From Sulfitobacter undariae (lineage in GTDB: Bacteria; Pseudomonadota; Alphaproteobacteria; Rhodobacterales; Rhodobacteraceae), in the NCBI RefSeq assembly GCF_014196805.1, contig NZ_JACIEI010000012.1:1-64000 (forward strand): a DNA stretch of 64,000 nt. The letters run 5' to 3'. The translations under genes and the position numbers were made by a program. Each line of letters begins with the position of its first letter. The first letter of the stretch is position 1. The notes under the pieces were generated by a model. It was not told where the DNA came from. It ran no database searches and saw only the letters and a list, made by a program, of their open reading frames with translations. This document shows positions 44,076 to 53,122 of this stretch, in pieces.

Positions 44076-45569
44076 ATGAAACGGGTCGAAGATTTATTGA
44101 AAGACCGCGTTGCCGCAGCGCCTGACAGTACGGCTGTCAGCGACTCCAGCGGTGCGCGTTGGAGCTTTGCCGAGCTGGACAGCGCCAGCGACGATCTGGC
44201 GGACTGCCTGCGGGATGCGGGTGTGCAGCCCAATGACCGCGTGTTGCTGTTGGTTGAAAACTGCGCCGCTGCTGTCGCGGCATTGCATGCAAGCTGGAAG
44301 GTCGGCGCGGTGGTTATTCCGTTCAACGCCCGCCAGACCGAAGCGGAAGTTGCGCGTGTGGTGAAACATGCAACCCCTGCCGTTGTTTTGATGACGGCGC
44401 ATGTCTCGGCTGATGCGGCGGCCCACGGAACGCGGATGGGCGCAAAAGAGATCACTGGCGCTTTCGGCTCGCTTTTGCTGGCCAAAGGCACATCTGATCC
44501 AGACCCGATTTTGCATGATGTTGCGGTGCTGCTCTATACCACGGGCACCACGGGCGATCCAAAAGGCGTGATGCTGACACATAGTGGCATTCGCTTTGGG
44601 GCTGCTGCCTCCAGCGACATTCGCAAAATGAGCCCCGAAGATATCGTTTACGGTGCGCTGCCGATCAGCCATGTTTTCGGCCTTATTTCGGTGCTTACAG
44701 CGGCTTGCCACGCGGGCACACATGTTCTCATTGAGCCACGGTTTACTGCACAAAAGCTGTATGATGCGGCGATGAACGGCGTGACGATTATTCCCGCTGT
44801 GCCTCAAATGCATGCGCTGGTGATGCAATACACCAAAGAGCAAGGCATGGAGAAACTGAATTCACCGACCTTGCGCTATGTCTCTTCGGGCGGTGCGCCT
44901 CTGGACCCTGCGTGGAAACGTAAGGCGGAGGCGTTTTATGAATTGCCGCTGCAAAACGGGTTTGGCATGACCGAAACCAGTTCGGGCGCGTCAGGGACGA
45001 TGAACACTATCGGGTCCCCCGATGTTTCCGTAGGTCCGCTCACCCCCGATACAGAAGCGCGGATTGACGTTGATGCAACGGGCGGTAACGGCGTGGACGA
45101 AGGCGAAGTGCTGGTGCGTGGTCCGCATGTGATGAAGGGCTATTACCGCAACGAGGCCGAGACGGCCAAAGCGCTCGATGCGGATGGTTGGCTGCATACA
45201 GGTGATCTGGGCAAGATCGATGATGAAGGGCGTCTGTATATTCTGGGCCGCTCGAAAGAGTTGATCATTCATGGCGGTTTCAACGTCTATCCGCCTGAAG
45301 TCGAGGCGGCGCTGAATGACCATCCACAGGTGATCCAATCCGCCGTGGTCGGGCGCACCAAGGAGGGCGATGAGGAAGTGCTGGCTTTTGTGCAAGTCTC
45401 TGACAACGACAGGCCAACAGTTGAGGAATTGCGTGCGTTTATCAAAGAACGCCTGACAGGGTACAAACGGCCCAAGCACATCGTCCTGACCACGGCCTTG
45501 CCCGCCGCACCAACGGGCAAGTTGCTCAAGCATAAGATGATTGCGACCTTTGCGGATGAACTCCCCTAA
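44076..45569 (+). CDS. Acyl-CoA ligase (class I adenylate-forming)
   Basis: 497 residues. It activates a carboxylic acid to its acyl-CoA through an acyl-AMP. Core motifs: LLYTTGTTGDPKGVMLTH (P-loop-like A3), NGFGMTETSSGASG (A5), LHTGDLGKIDDEGRLYILGR (A7/A8 hinge), and PTGKLLKHKM with the catalytic Lys (A10). It is the last gene of the operon, 15 bases after the hydratase gene, and supplies the substrate for the pathway. The substrate is not defined by motifs; dicarboxylate or aromatic-derived acid is plausible. Confidence 0.92.
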   Translation: MKRVEDLLKDRVAAAPDSTAVSDSSGARWSFAELDSASDDLADCLRDAGVQPNDRVLLLVENCAAAVAALHASWKVGAVVIPFNARQTEAEVARVVKHATPAVVLMTAHVSADAAAHGTRMGAKEITGAFGSLLLAKGTSDPDPILHDVAVLLYTTGTTGDPKGVMLTHSGIRFGAAASSDIRKMSPEDIVYGALPISHVFGLISVLTAACHAGTHVLIEPRFTAQKLYDAAMNGVTIIPAVPQMHALVMQYTKEQGMEKLNSPTLRYVSSGGAPLDPAWKRKAEAFYELPLQNGFGMTETSSGASGTMNTIGSPDVSVGPLTPDTEARIDVDATGGNGVDEGEVLVRGPHVMKGYYRNEAETAKALDADGWLHTGDLGKIDDEGRLYILGRSKELIIHGGFNVYPPEVEAALNDHPQVIQSAVVGRTKEGDEEVLAFVQVSDNDRPTVEELRAFIKERLTGYKRPKHIVLTTALPAAPTGKLLKHKMIATFADELP

Positions 45570-45608
45570 GGCCGCGCGATCTTAATTTCCTTTCGGGCGC
45601 GCGTCGGT

Positions 45609-46298
45609 TTAGACGTAGACGCCCGAAACGGCTTGGCGAATGGCGCGGATGTTTTCGCCATAAGGCGCAGGATTGCTGACCGAACCACCTTTGAATACGG
45701 CAGAACCTGCCACCAGCACATCCGCGCCTGCGCCGGCAACGATGGGCGCGGTTTTCGGATCAACGCCGCCGTCTATTTCGATGTGAATGGGGCGGTCACC
45801 GATCATGTCGCGCAATGTTTTGACCTTGGCGCTCATGTCGATGAATTTTTGCCCGCCAAAACCGGGGTTCACTGTCATTACACAGACAAGATCGGTGAGG
45901 TCCAGTAAATGCGCTACCGCTTCGGCTGGGGTGCCGGGGTTCAGGGCAACACCTGCTTTGGCACCTGTGGCGCGGATCGCTTGCAGCGTGCGGTGGATAT
46001 GCGGCGTGGCTTCGACGTGGGCGGTGATGAAATCGGCACCCGCATTGGCGAAGTCCTCAATATAGGCATCCACAGGTGCGATCATCAAATGCACGTCCAT
46101 CACGCCTTTGATATGCGGGCGGATCGCAGCACAGGTGGCGGCACCGAAGGTGATGTTAGGCACAAAATGCCCGTCCATGACATCCACGTGAATCCAATCT
46201 GCGCCTTGGGCCTCAACGGCGGCACATTCTGCGCCAAAATTGGCAAAGTCGGCGGCAAGGATAGACGGGGCGATTTTGAGCGAACGGTCGAAGGACAT
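45609..46298 (-). CDS. rpe: Ribulose-phosphate 3-epimerase
   Basis: 229 residues. It interconverts ribulose 5-phosphate and xylulose 5-phosphate in the pentose phosphate pathway or Calvin cycle. The TIM-barrel signature is intact: [15 protein letters not shown], then [19 protein letters not shown] with metal ligands, [14 protein letters not shown], and [20 protein letters not shown]. It is convergent with the ligase gene, 39 bases apart. Confidence 0.97.
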   Translation of the reverse strand: MSFDRSLKIAPSILAADFANFGAECAAVEAQGADWIHVDVMDGHFVPNITFGAATCAAIRPHIKGVMDVHLMIAPVDAYIEDFANAGADFITAHVEATPHIHRTLQAIRATGAKAGVALNPGTPAEAVAHLLDLTDLVCVMTVNPGFGGQKFIDMSAKVKTLRDMIGDRPIHIEIDGGVDPKTAPIVAGAGADVLVAGSAVFKGGSVSNPAPYGENIRAIRQAVSGVYV

Positions 46299-46458
46299 GG
46301 GCAGCAGCCTTTGATAAGTGGGGTTGTGTCCCAGATAACCACTGCGTGCAGATGAGGCAATCGGTGGTGTGTAAATATATCGGGGCAGCGGTGCTGCTCG
46401 CTTGACTCTTCAAAGCGGCTAAGCGCACTCTTGCGCCAGATTTTTGGGAGGATTTATC

Positions 46459-47481
46459 ATGACAATTTTGACACGTCGCCAGACACTTGGCGGATTGGCC
46501 GCATCAGCTGCGGCTTTGGGGTTGGCGGCACCAGCAATCGCGCAGGGGCGCAAGATTGTATTGGGCGCGCTTAGCTTTACCAGCCACGCAGGCACCTTTG
46601 TTGCTGTTGAAAACGATTATTTCAAACAGGCAGGTATGGACGTTGAACTGCGTTTCTTCCAAGCTGCCCAGCCTATGGCGGTTGCCATTGCTTCGGGTGA
46701 TGTGGATTACGCGGTTACCTCGATTTCCGGTGGGCTTGTGTCGCTGGCCGACAAGGGCGCGATTAAGGTTATCGGCGGCGCATTGCAAGAAGAGCCGGGT
46801 ATTGACGGGCAAAAGTTCCTTGCCTCGGACGCCGCGTTTAAGGCGGGTATCACGGCACCAAGCATGCTGGACGGTAAATCCTACGGCATCAGCACGGCGG
46901 GATCGTCCTTCCACTATATGGGCGCGAAAATGGCTGCCGCCGAAGGCATCACGCTGCAATTCAAACCGCTGCAAAAGGTAGGCGCGATCATTGGTGCGCT
47001 GAAGACAGGCCAGATTGATGCATGGTCCATCGTACCGCATATCGCCAAGCCTTTGGCAGGGTCTGGCGCGGTTCATATTATCGGTGACGTGTCGACCTAT
47101 TTGCCTGATTACCAAGTCACAACTCTTTTCACCTCGGCCAAAAACGCAAGCGATGAAAAGCAGATGACACAGGATTATTTGGCCGCCTATTCCAAAGGTG
47201 CCGCGGATTATAACGCCGCCATGATTGAGCGCACAGGCGGCGATGCAGGCGAAGCGGCGATGGTCGAATTGCTGCATAAATACGTCTACACTGATCGTCC
47301 GCTGGAAAAAGCTGCGCCCTCGATCATCAACGGCACTATGCGCCTTAATGAAGGGGCAAAGATGAACGTCGCCTCTGTGCGTGACCAGTTGGAGTGGTTC
47401 CAGTCCGAGGATCTGGTGGGCAAAGACATCCCGCTGGATGCGCTGATTGACACCTCTTTTGTAGAGACCAGCGGTGCCTGA
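46459..47481 (+). CDS. ABC transporter substrate-binding protein (SsuA/TauA/NMT1-like)
   Basis: 340 residues from ATG 46459 with GGGAGG upstream. LTRRQTLGGLAASAAALGLA is a twin-arginine signal with a probable cut after AIAQ. The periplasmic part starts RKIVLGALSFTSHAGTFVAV and has AQPMAVAIASGDVDYAVTSI, typical of NMT1/TauA-type binding proteins for sulfonates, pyrimidines or similar small organic compounds. It is the first gene of a four-gene cluster, with a partial terminator after it. Confidence 0.88.
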   Translation: MTILTRRQTLGGLAASAAALGLAAPAIAQGRKIVLGALSFTSHAGTFVAVENDYFKQAGMDVELRFFQAAQPMAVAIASGDVDYAVTSISGGLVSLADKGAIKVIGGALQEEPGIDGQKFLASDAAFKAGITAPSMLDGKSYGISTAGSSFHYMGAKMAAAEGITLQFKPLQKVGAIIGALKTGQIDAWSIVPHIAKPLAGSGAVHIIGDVSTYLPDYQVTTLFTSAKNASDEKQMTQDYLAAYSKGAADYNAAMIERTGGDAGEAAMVELLHKYVYTDRPLEKAAPSIINGTMRLNEGAKMNVASVRDQLEWFQSEDLVGKDIPLDALIDTSFVETSGA

Positions 47482-47502
47482 TAAAGGCACATGAATACGA
47501 AG

Positions 47503-47529
47503 GGTCGGGCGTCTGCGTCCGGCCTTTTT
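47503..47529 (+). terminator. Attenuator-like terminator between binding protein and ATPase genes
   Basis: A 9-bp stem, GGTCGGGCG/CGTCCGGCC, with two wobble pairs and a 4-base loop, followed by TTTTT. It ends 15 bases before the ATPase ATG. It would allow high expression of the binding protein and lower expression of the rest. Confidence 0.65.
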
Positions 47530-47544
47530 ATTTGGGAGAAGTTG

Positions 47545-48306
47545 ATGGACCTGAAACTGGATGCGGTGACACATCGCTATAGCGATGTGGATGTTTTACG
47601 CGATATTTCACTGGATATCCCGTCTGGAAAGATCACCTGCATTGTGGGTCCGTCAGGGTGCGGGAAATCCACGCTGCTGCGTTTGCTAGGGGGGCTAGAA
47701 AAACCCACCGAAGGCGCTGTTCGCCAAGTGGGAAGCCCGCCAGAAGGCTGCCTGAACGCGCTGACCTATGTGTTCCAAGATTTCGCTCTGCTGCCGTGGC
47801 GCACGGTGGAGGGCAATGTGGCATTGGTGCTAGAGGATCATAAGCTGCCGGATCAGGCCGCGATCATTGCGGATGTACTGGCGCGCACCCGCCTGACTGA
47901 TTTTGCAGGGGCGCTGCCCAAACAGCTGTCTGGTGGCATGAAGCAACGTGTTGCGATTGCACGCGCGCTGGCCGTGAACCCTGCGGTGATGTTGATGGAT
48001 GAACCGCTCAGTGCGTTGGACAGCCAGACACGCGAATTGTTGATGGACGATCTGGTGGGTCTGTGGACGAAGCAACCGTTCACTGCCGTTTATGTGACCC
48101 ATAATTTGGCTGAGGCCGTGCGGTTGGGCCACCGAATTGTGGTGCTCTCGCGCCGTCCCGGCGAGGTGCGTGAGATCGTTGAGATTGACACCGCCCTTGA
48201 TGAACGCGCCCACGGTGATGCGGGCTTGGAGGCGCAGCAGCAATACCTCTGGGGGTTGATGCGGGAAGAAGCGGCAGCAGCAGATGCGGAGTTGATGAAT
48301 GTCTGA
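47545..48306 (+). CDS. ABC transporter ATP-binding protein (SsuB/TauB-like)
   Basis: 253 residues from ATG 47545, GGGAG upstream. Walker A is GPSGCGKSTLLRLL, the Q-loop is FQDFALLPWRTV, the signature is LSGGMKQRVAIARAL, and Walker B with its Glu is VMLMDEPLSALD, then the H-loop YVTHNLAEAV. It powers uptake for the binding protein before it. It overlaps the permease start by eight bases. Confidence 0.93.
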   Translation: MDLKLDAVTHRYSDVDVLRDISLDIPSGKITCIVGPSGCGKSTLLRLLGGLEKPTEGAVRQVGSPPEGCLNALTYVFQDFALLPWRTVEGNVALVLEDHKLPDQAAIIADVLARTRLTDFAGALPKQLSGGMKQRVAIARALAVNPAVMLMDEPLSALDSQTRELLMDDLVGLWTKQPFTAVYVTHNLAEAVRLGHRIVVLSRRPGEVREIVEIDTALDERAHGDAGLEAQQQYLWGLMREEAAAADAELMNV

Positions 48307-49084
48307 TCAAGTGACTTTTCGCGGGGGCGGTTTCGCCCCCAAACGCGTACGCGGCCTTGGGGTTTTGGTTTTTGTGCTGCTGATCGCCTTTGCTGAATGG
48401 GGCACCCGCAGTGGCATGATTTCGGCGTTGACGTTGCCCAGACCCTCGGATGTTTTGGGCACTTTTGTTGAACTCTGGCAAAGTGGTGGCTTGTTTAAAC
48501 ACCTACTTCCTTCGCTCAGCCGGTTGGCGGTGGGGGCCACGCTAGGGGTGATTGCAGGTGTCTCTGTAGGGGTGATGATAGGCCTGTTTGCTTATGCGCG
48601 GGCAGGGCTGGTGCCGCTGGTGGCGGCGATATTCCCGATCCCTAAAATTGCTTTGCTACCGCTATTTGTGATCTGGTTCGGGATTGACGAGGCATCCAAA
48701 TACGCGCTGATCGCTTTCGGGACGTTCACACCCACAGTTGTGGCCACCTATGCCGCCGTCGATAACGTGGACCGAACGCTCATTCGTATGGGGCAGAGCT
48801 TTGGCCTGACGTGGTGGTCTATCGTGCGTAAAATTGTGCTGCCAGGGGCGATGCCCGGCATATTGTCGGGGCTGCGGATATCTTTGAATATCGCGATCAT
48901 CTTACTGGTGGCCGCCGAAATGCTGGGTGCGCAATATGGTGTGGGGGCTTATATCTTGGAAGCAGGTAGCCTCTATGATCTTGAGCGTCTGTTTGCAGGG
49001 GTGGTGATCCTGTCTGTGCTGGGGGTGGCCGTGTCATCGGTGATCGGCATGGTAGAGCGGCGATTGCTGCGTTGGCGTGTGTGA
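48299..49084 (+). CDS. ABC transporter permease (SsuC/TauC-like)
   Basis: 261 residues with about six membrane helices, for example VLVFVLLIAFAEWG and LAVGATLGVIAGVSVGVMIG. The EAA-like coupling loop is MGQSFGLTWWSIVRKIVLPG followed by AMPGILSGLRISLNIAI. The binding-protein-dependent transport permease fold is clear. The substrate is that of the cluster, unknown. Confidence 0.92.
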   Translation: MSDQVTFRGGGFAPKRVRGLGVLVFVLLIAFAEWGTRSGMISALTLPRPSDVLGTFVELWQSGGLFKHLLPSLSRLAVGATLGVIAGVSVGVMIGLFAYARAGLVPLVAAIFPIPKIALLPLFVIWFGIDEASKYALIAFGTFTPTVVATYAAVDNVDRTLIRMGQSFGLTWWSIVRKIVLPGAMPGILSGLRISLNIAIILLVAAEMLGAQYGVGAYILEAGSLYDLERLFAGVVILSVLGVAVSSVIGMVERRLLRWRV

Positions 49085-49181
49085 TTGGCAATAGGACCGT
49101 TTCGGACCCGTAGGGCATATCCATTGACCTAAATTAAGATTTCATGCTTTGTGTGCAGACTCAAAGTTCAGGGAGGCCGAA

Positions 49182-50387
49182 ATGGACTGGCACCAAATAT
49201 TCGCAACACGTAATGACCGCATGAAAGCCAGCGAAATTCGCGAGCTTCTCAAGTTGCTGGACCAGCCTGATATTATCTCCTTCGCGGGAGGTATACCTGA
49301 CCCCAATCTTTTTCCCGCCGAGGCGTTCAAAGAGGCGTTCTCAGATGCGCTTGGGCCTGAGACACAGGCAACCGCGCTGCAATACTCCGTATCAGAAGGC
49401 TATGCGCCGCTGCGCGACTGGATCGTTGGCGAAATGGCGCGTCTGGGCATTCCCTGTAGCCGCGACAACATCCTGATTACCTCTGGCTCGCAGCAAGCGT
49501 TGGATTATCTCGGCAAGCTGTTGCTCAGCCCCGGTGATACGGCGCTGGTGGGGTGGCCAACATATCTGGGCGCATTGGGCGCGTTCAACGCTTATGAACC
49601 CCGCTATGATCGTTTGGACCCCGAAACAAACCGTAGCGCCGAGGATTACGCCGAAGCGGCAGGCGAGGGCCGTGTAAAGTTTGCCTATATGTCTGTTGAT
49701 TTCGCAAACCCTACAGGCCGCACGCTGGATGCTGCCATGCGGGAACGGGTTATTGATCTGGCTGACGCGCTGGACATTGCTGTGATCGAAGACGCGGCCT
49801 ATCAATCGCTGCGTTATGAAGGTGAGGCGTTGTCGCCTGTTCTGGCGCGTGAGATCGAGCGCAAAGGCGATATCAACGCGTGTCGCACGCTCTATTGCGG
49901 TAGTTTCTCTAAAACGCTGGCCCCCGGTTTGCGGGTGGGCTGGGTCTGTGGCGCGCAAGATGTGATCAACCAGATGGTTCTGCTCAAGCAAGCAGCGGAT
50001 TTGCACAGCTCAACGATCAACCAAATGGCGATTGCCACAGTGGCCACAGCGCAATTTGACAGCCATGTCTCCAAGATCAAAGCAGCCTATCTTGAGCGGC
50101 GCGATTGGATGTTACAGGCGCTAGAGACGCATATGCCCGCTGGTGTGACATGGACACGCCCTGAAGGCGGGATGTTTGTCTGGCTGGAACTGCCGAAAGG
50201 CATTGATTGCGCTGCGTTGTTGGCACAATCGCTGAAAACCGAACGGGTCGCGTTTGTGCCTGGTCATGCGTTTTTTGCAGATGGCTCTGGAACCAACACA
50301 ATGCGGTTGAGTTTCAGCAATGCAAATGAGGACGGCATTGAAGAGGGCATCAAACGCTTGGGTCGGCTGATTTCAGCTGCCTTTTGA
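49182..50387 (+). CDS. PLP-dependent aminotransferase (2-aminoadipate/alanine-like)
   Basis: 401 residues from ATG 49182; the frame is open upstream, but homology starts at WHQIFATRNDRMKASEIREL. Fold type I: LITSGSQQALDYLGKLLLS and YMSVDFANPTGRTLDAAMR contain conserved substrate and PLP residues, and YCGSFSKTLAPGLRVGW carries the Schiff-base Lys. The N-terminal DNA-binding domain of MocR proteins is absent, so it is an enzyme. It follows the ABC transporter by 97 bases, so it may catabolise or convert the imported compound. Confidence 0.9.
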   Translation: MDWHQIFATRNDRMKASEIRELLKLLDQPDIISFAGGIPDPNLFPAEAFKEAFSDALGPETQATALQYSVSEGYAPLRDWIVGEMARLGIPCSRDNILITSGSQQALDYLGKLLLSPGDTALVGWPTYLGALGAFNAYEPRYDRLDPETNRSAEDYAEAAGEGRVKFAYMSVDFANPTGRTLDAAMRERVIDLADALDIAVIEDAAYQSLRYEGEALSPVLAREIERKGDINACRTLYCGSFSKTLAPGLRVGWVCGAQDVINQMVLLKQAADLHSSTINQMAIATVATAQFDSHVSKIKAAYLERRDWMLQALETHMPAGVTWTRPEGGMFVWLELPKGIDCAALLAQSLKTERVAFVPGHAFFADGSGTNTMRLSFSNANEDGIEEGIKRLGRLISAAF

Positions 50388-50434
50388 GGGTGTTGGTGAT
50401 TGATTAGGCGCATCGGGATGCATAGGTTGGCCAA

Positions 50435-51082
50435 ATGAAGATATTCCCCGCCTTGTCCCTGATGTTGTTTGCTGCGCCTTTGCAGGCGCATCCGCATATC
50501 TTTATCAATACGGGGCTAAGCATTCTTGTCGATGAACAGAACCGCCTGACCCATGTGAAAGTCACTTGGGAGTATGACGAACTGTATTCCTTGCTGGTGA
50601 CCGAAGACATGGAGGTGGACAGCGACTATGATGGCATGTCCACCCCCGAGGATGTCGCGAAGCTGACCGGTTTTGATGCGCATTGGATTGACGGGTATAA
50701 CGGCGATCTGGTGGGGACGTTGGGCGATGCGGCATTAGAGCTTTCGGGCCCGACAGCACCCACCGCAGAGCTGGTGGATGGCAAGATCATCACAACCCAT
50801 ATGCGCAGCGTTATCGGCACGCCGCAGATCACGGAGCCAGTGATTTTCAAACCCTATGACGGCACTTATTATACCGCCTATGACGTAACACTGCCCGTCA
50901 CCCTAGAAGGGGGGAGCGGCTGTGGTGTCACCGTTGATACTCCTGATCTGGATGCTGCACTGGCGATGACCAAGGCCGAGCTGTCACAAATGCCCGTTGA
51001 TATGGATATGGAAGCGGCTGGTCTGGGCGATATTGGCGAACGTTTTGCAAGTGAGATTCAGGTTACATGCAGCGCGCTTTAG
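50435..51082 (+). CDS. DUF1007 periplasmic protein
   Basis: 215 residues. The signal peptide MKIFPALSLMLFAAPLQA ends before HPHIFINTGLSILVDEQ. The PHIFI motif and TWEYDELYSLLVTEDMEVDS match DUF1007, a family of small exported proteins encoded next to nickel/cobalt or zinc transporters. The next gene overlaps it by 16 bases and is such a transporter, so a metal-delivery role is likely. Confidence 0.85.
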   Translation: MKIFPALSLMLFAAPLQAHPHIFINTGLSILVDEQNRLTHVKVTWEYDELYSLLVTEDMEVDSDYDGMSTPEDVAKLTGFDAHWIDGYNGDLVGTLGDAALELSGPTAPTAELVDGKIITTHMRSVIGTPQITEPVIFKPYDGTYYTAYDVTLPVTLEGGSGCGVTVDTPDLDAALAMTKAELSQMPVDMDMEAAGLGDIGERFASEIQVTCSAL

Positions 51083-51987
51083 CTTTTGCACTTCTCTTGG
51101 CCTCGGCTGTTTTGGTTTGGCTCTGGATGAGTGGCGGTGGCAGTCAGATCACCGCTTGGGCGGCGGGCGAACAACGCGAGTTTCAAAACGGTATTGCGCG
51201 CACTCTACGCGCTCTGCGCCGGGGCGATTCAGGCGCTTATGCATTGCTGCTGGGCAGTTGCTTTGCTTACGGGTTCTTTCACGCAATTGGGCCCGGTCAT
51301 GGCAAGCTGCTGGTTGGCGGCTATGGTGTCGCGCGTAAGGTGCCGATGCTACGCCTGTCGCTGATTGCGCTGATCTCAAGCTTGGGGCAGGCCGTGATGG
51401 CGGTGGTGCTGGCGTATAGCGGTGTTTGGCTGCTGGGCCTCACCCGCGAACGGATGGTAGATACGGCTGAAAGCTGGCTGGCGCCCCTGAGCTATGGGTT
51501 GATCGTGTTAATTGGTCTGTGGTTGGTCACACGCGGCCTGCGGCATTTGACCCAAGCACAAGCAGCCCCGCTGGGAGGGGACCACGATCATGACCACGCA
51601 CATCACGGCGATGAGGAAGTATGTGGCAGTTGCGGTCATAAACACGGCCCGTCGCTGGCGGAAACGGAACAAGTGTCGGGGTTGCGCGATGCACTGATCC
51701 TGATTGGCGGCATTGCGATCCGCCCCTGTACGGGCGCGCTGTTTGTGCTGTTGATCACGTGGCAGATGGGCATCCCCATGGCGGGAATTGCAGGGGCGTT
51801 TGTTATGGCGCTGGGCACGGCTTCGGTCACGATTGCGGTCGGCATTGCTGCCTCGGGTTTTCGGGGTGGGTTGATGCGGTTTGTGGCACAGGCGGGGGCG
51901 CTGGTGTGGATGATGCCTGTGATAGAAATCGCAGCGGGGCTGGTTGTGGTCGCGCTGTCGCTGACCTTGCTGTTGCGGGCGCTGTGA
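51067..51987 (+). CDS. NicO-family nickel/cobalt transporter
   Basis: 306 residues with six to seven helices, for example LLGSCFAYGFFHAIGPGHGK carrying the NicO HAxxPGH signature, and LILIGGIAIRPCTGALFVLL. A cytoplasmic or periplasmic loop near residue 175 is rich in histidine (GGDHDHDHAHHGDEEVCGSC, then GHKHG), with paired cysteines, and would bind metal. Whether it imports or exports cannot be decided; the DUF1007 partner suggests a specialised uptake system. Confidence 0.87.
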   Translation: MQRALAFALLLASAVLVWLWMSGGGSQITAWAAGEQREFQNGIARTLRALRRGDSGAYALLLGSCFAYGFFHAIGPGHGKLLVGGYGVARKVPMLRLSLIALISSLGQAVMAVVLAYSGVWLLGLTRERMVDTAESWLAPLSYGLIVLIGLWLVTRGLRHLTQAQAAPLGGDHDHDHAHHGDEEVCGSCGHKHGPSLAETEQVSGLRDALILIGGIAIRPCTGALFVLLITWQMGIPMAGIAGAFVMALGTASVTIAVGIAASGFRGGLMRFVAQAGALVWMMPVIEIAAGLVVVALSLTLLLRAL

Positions 51988-52102
51988 TCGCAAATCCGAT
52001 TGACCTGCACGGCAGGGCAGAGGATGGTCAGGGTAAATCGCAGCACAAAAGGTTCGGGATGACAATGGATTGCTGTTTTAATCACGCGGTAGAGGTGCTG
52101 GC

Positions 52103-52756
52103 ATGAGTGTACGGGTTGTCTTTGATCTGGATGGTACACTGATTGATGCCGCGCCTGATATTCACGGCGTTGCTAATAGCCAGCTTGCGCCGCATGGCGC
52201 GCAGATTACGCTGGAACAAACACGTGATTTAATCGGCAACGGGGTATCTGTGCTGATCACACGCATGCTTGCTGCGGTGAACTTGCCCGATACGTTACAC
52301 GCACAAATGTTACCCGCGTTCAAAGAGGCATACCTCACGGCGGTTCACAAAACCCACCCTTATGATGGGGTGCGCGATACGTTGGACGCTTTGAAAGAGG
52401 CGGGGTATCTGTTGGGTGTCTGCACCAACAAGCCGATAGCGCCGACAATGGCGGTGCTGGATCACCTTGGGCTGACGCATTATTTTGATACGATCTGGGG
52501 CGGTGACACGTTGCCTGTGCACAAGCCCGATCCCGCGCCGTTGCATGCAGCCTTTGATGCGCTTGGTGATGGCCCGTGCATTTTTGTCGGCGATAGCGAG
52601 GTCGACGCAGAAACGGCCCAACGGGCGGGCGTGGCGTTTCTACTTTATACCGAAGGGTATCGGAACATTGATGTTAGCCAAATTCCGCATACCGCCGCGT
52701 TCAATGATTTCGCGCAGCTACCTGCCTTGGTCAAGAAATATGCTGGATTGCGGTAA
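52103..52756 (+). CDS. HAD-family phosphatase (phosphoglycolate-phosphatase-like)
   Basis: 217 residues. HAD motif I is VFDLDGTLIDAAPD, motif II LGVCTNKP, motif III KPDPAP, motif IV FVGDSEVDAETAQRAG. The helical cap after residue 20 places it with Gph-type phosphatases that remove phosphate from 2-phosphoglycolate after oxygenation or DNA repair. The substrate is not proven. Its end overlaps the convergent monooxygenase gene by 26 bases. Confidence 0.85.
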   Translation: MSVRVVFDLDGTLIDAAPDIHGVANSQLAPHGAQITLEQTRDLIGNGVSVLITRMLAAVNLPDTLHAQMLPAFKEAYLTAVHKTHPYDGVRDTLDALKEAGYLLGVCTNKPIAPTMAVLDHLGLTHYFDTIWGGDTLPVHKPDPAPLHAAFDALGDGPCIFVGDSEVDAETAQRAGVAFLLYTEGYRNIDVSQIPHTAAFNDFAQLPALVKKYAGLR

Positions 52757-53042
52757 AGCCTTCGAACACAGGCGTGCCTTCATGTAGCTTGGCCGTCTGT
52801 TTCGCGCCTTTGTGCGAGTTGCGGAAAGCATCGCTTGTGGTCCAACTGCGAAAGGCGTCTTCCGAGGCCCACTCGGTATGGGACGCATAGACAATCTTGC
52901 CATCCACCTCTGGGCCTTTGAGCATGTGAAACGCGACAAAGCCGTCCATGTTTTTCAGGTTGCTTTCGCGGTTCAGCCAGAGATCTTCAAACGCCTGTGC
53001 ATTCTGGGTTGTGACGGTAAAGCGGTTCATTGCCAGATACAT
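52731..53042 (-). CDS. Antibiotic-biosynthesis-monooxygenase-like (IsdG/HmoA type) protein
   Basis: 103 residues. MNRFTVTTQNAQAFEDLWLN, then FVAFHMLKGPEVDGKIVYAS and HTEWASEDAFRSWTTSDAF fit the ABM fold of IsdG/HmoA heme-degrading proteins. Position next to an iron(III)-binding protein gene supports a role in heme-iron release, but the catalytic residues of IsdG are not certain here. Start at 53042; an internal ATG at 53030 is also possible. The 3' end overlaps the HAD gene. Confidence 0.75.
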   Translation of the reverse strand: MYLAMNRFTVTTQNAQAFEDLWLNRESNLKNMDGFVAFHMLKGPEVDGKIVYASHTEWASEDAFRSWTTSDAFRNSHKGAKQTAKLHEGTPVFEGFTAIQHIS

Positions 53043-53081
53043 GGGAGTTCTTTCTAGGATGGGACGTGTTTGTAAGAGGGA

Positions 53082-53115
53082 TACCCCGCCACCAGATATT
53101 CAAGGCGGCGGGGTA
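53082..53115 (-). terminator. Stem-loop between iron-binding-protein and monooxygenase genes
   Basis: TACCCCGCC pairs perfectly with GGCGGGGTA across a 16-base loop. No T-run follows on the reverse strand. It may reduce read-through into the monooxygenase gene. Confidence 0.55.
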
Positions 53116-53122
53116 AAGGGGA

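Noticed and set aside
46504-47574. Long leftward frame (356 codons) opposite the SsuA-like gene
   Set aside because: Antisense shadow of a gene with clear signal peptide and fold; no ribosome-binding site or domain.
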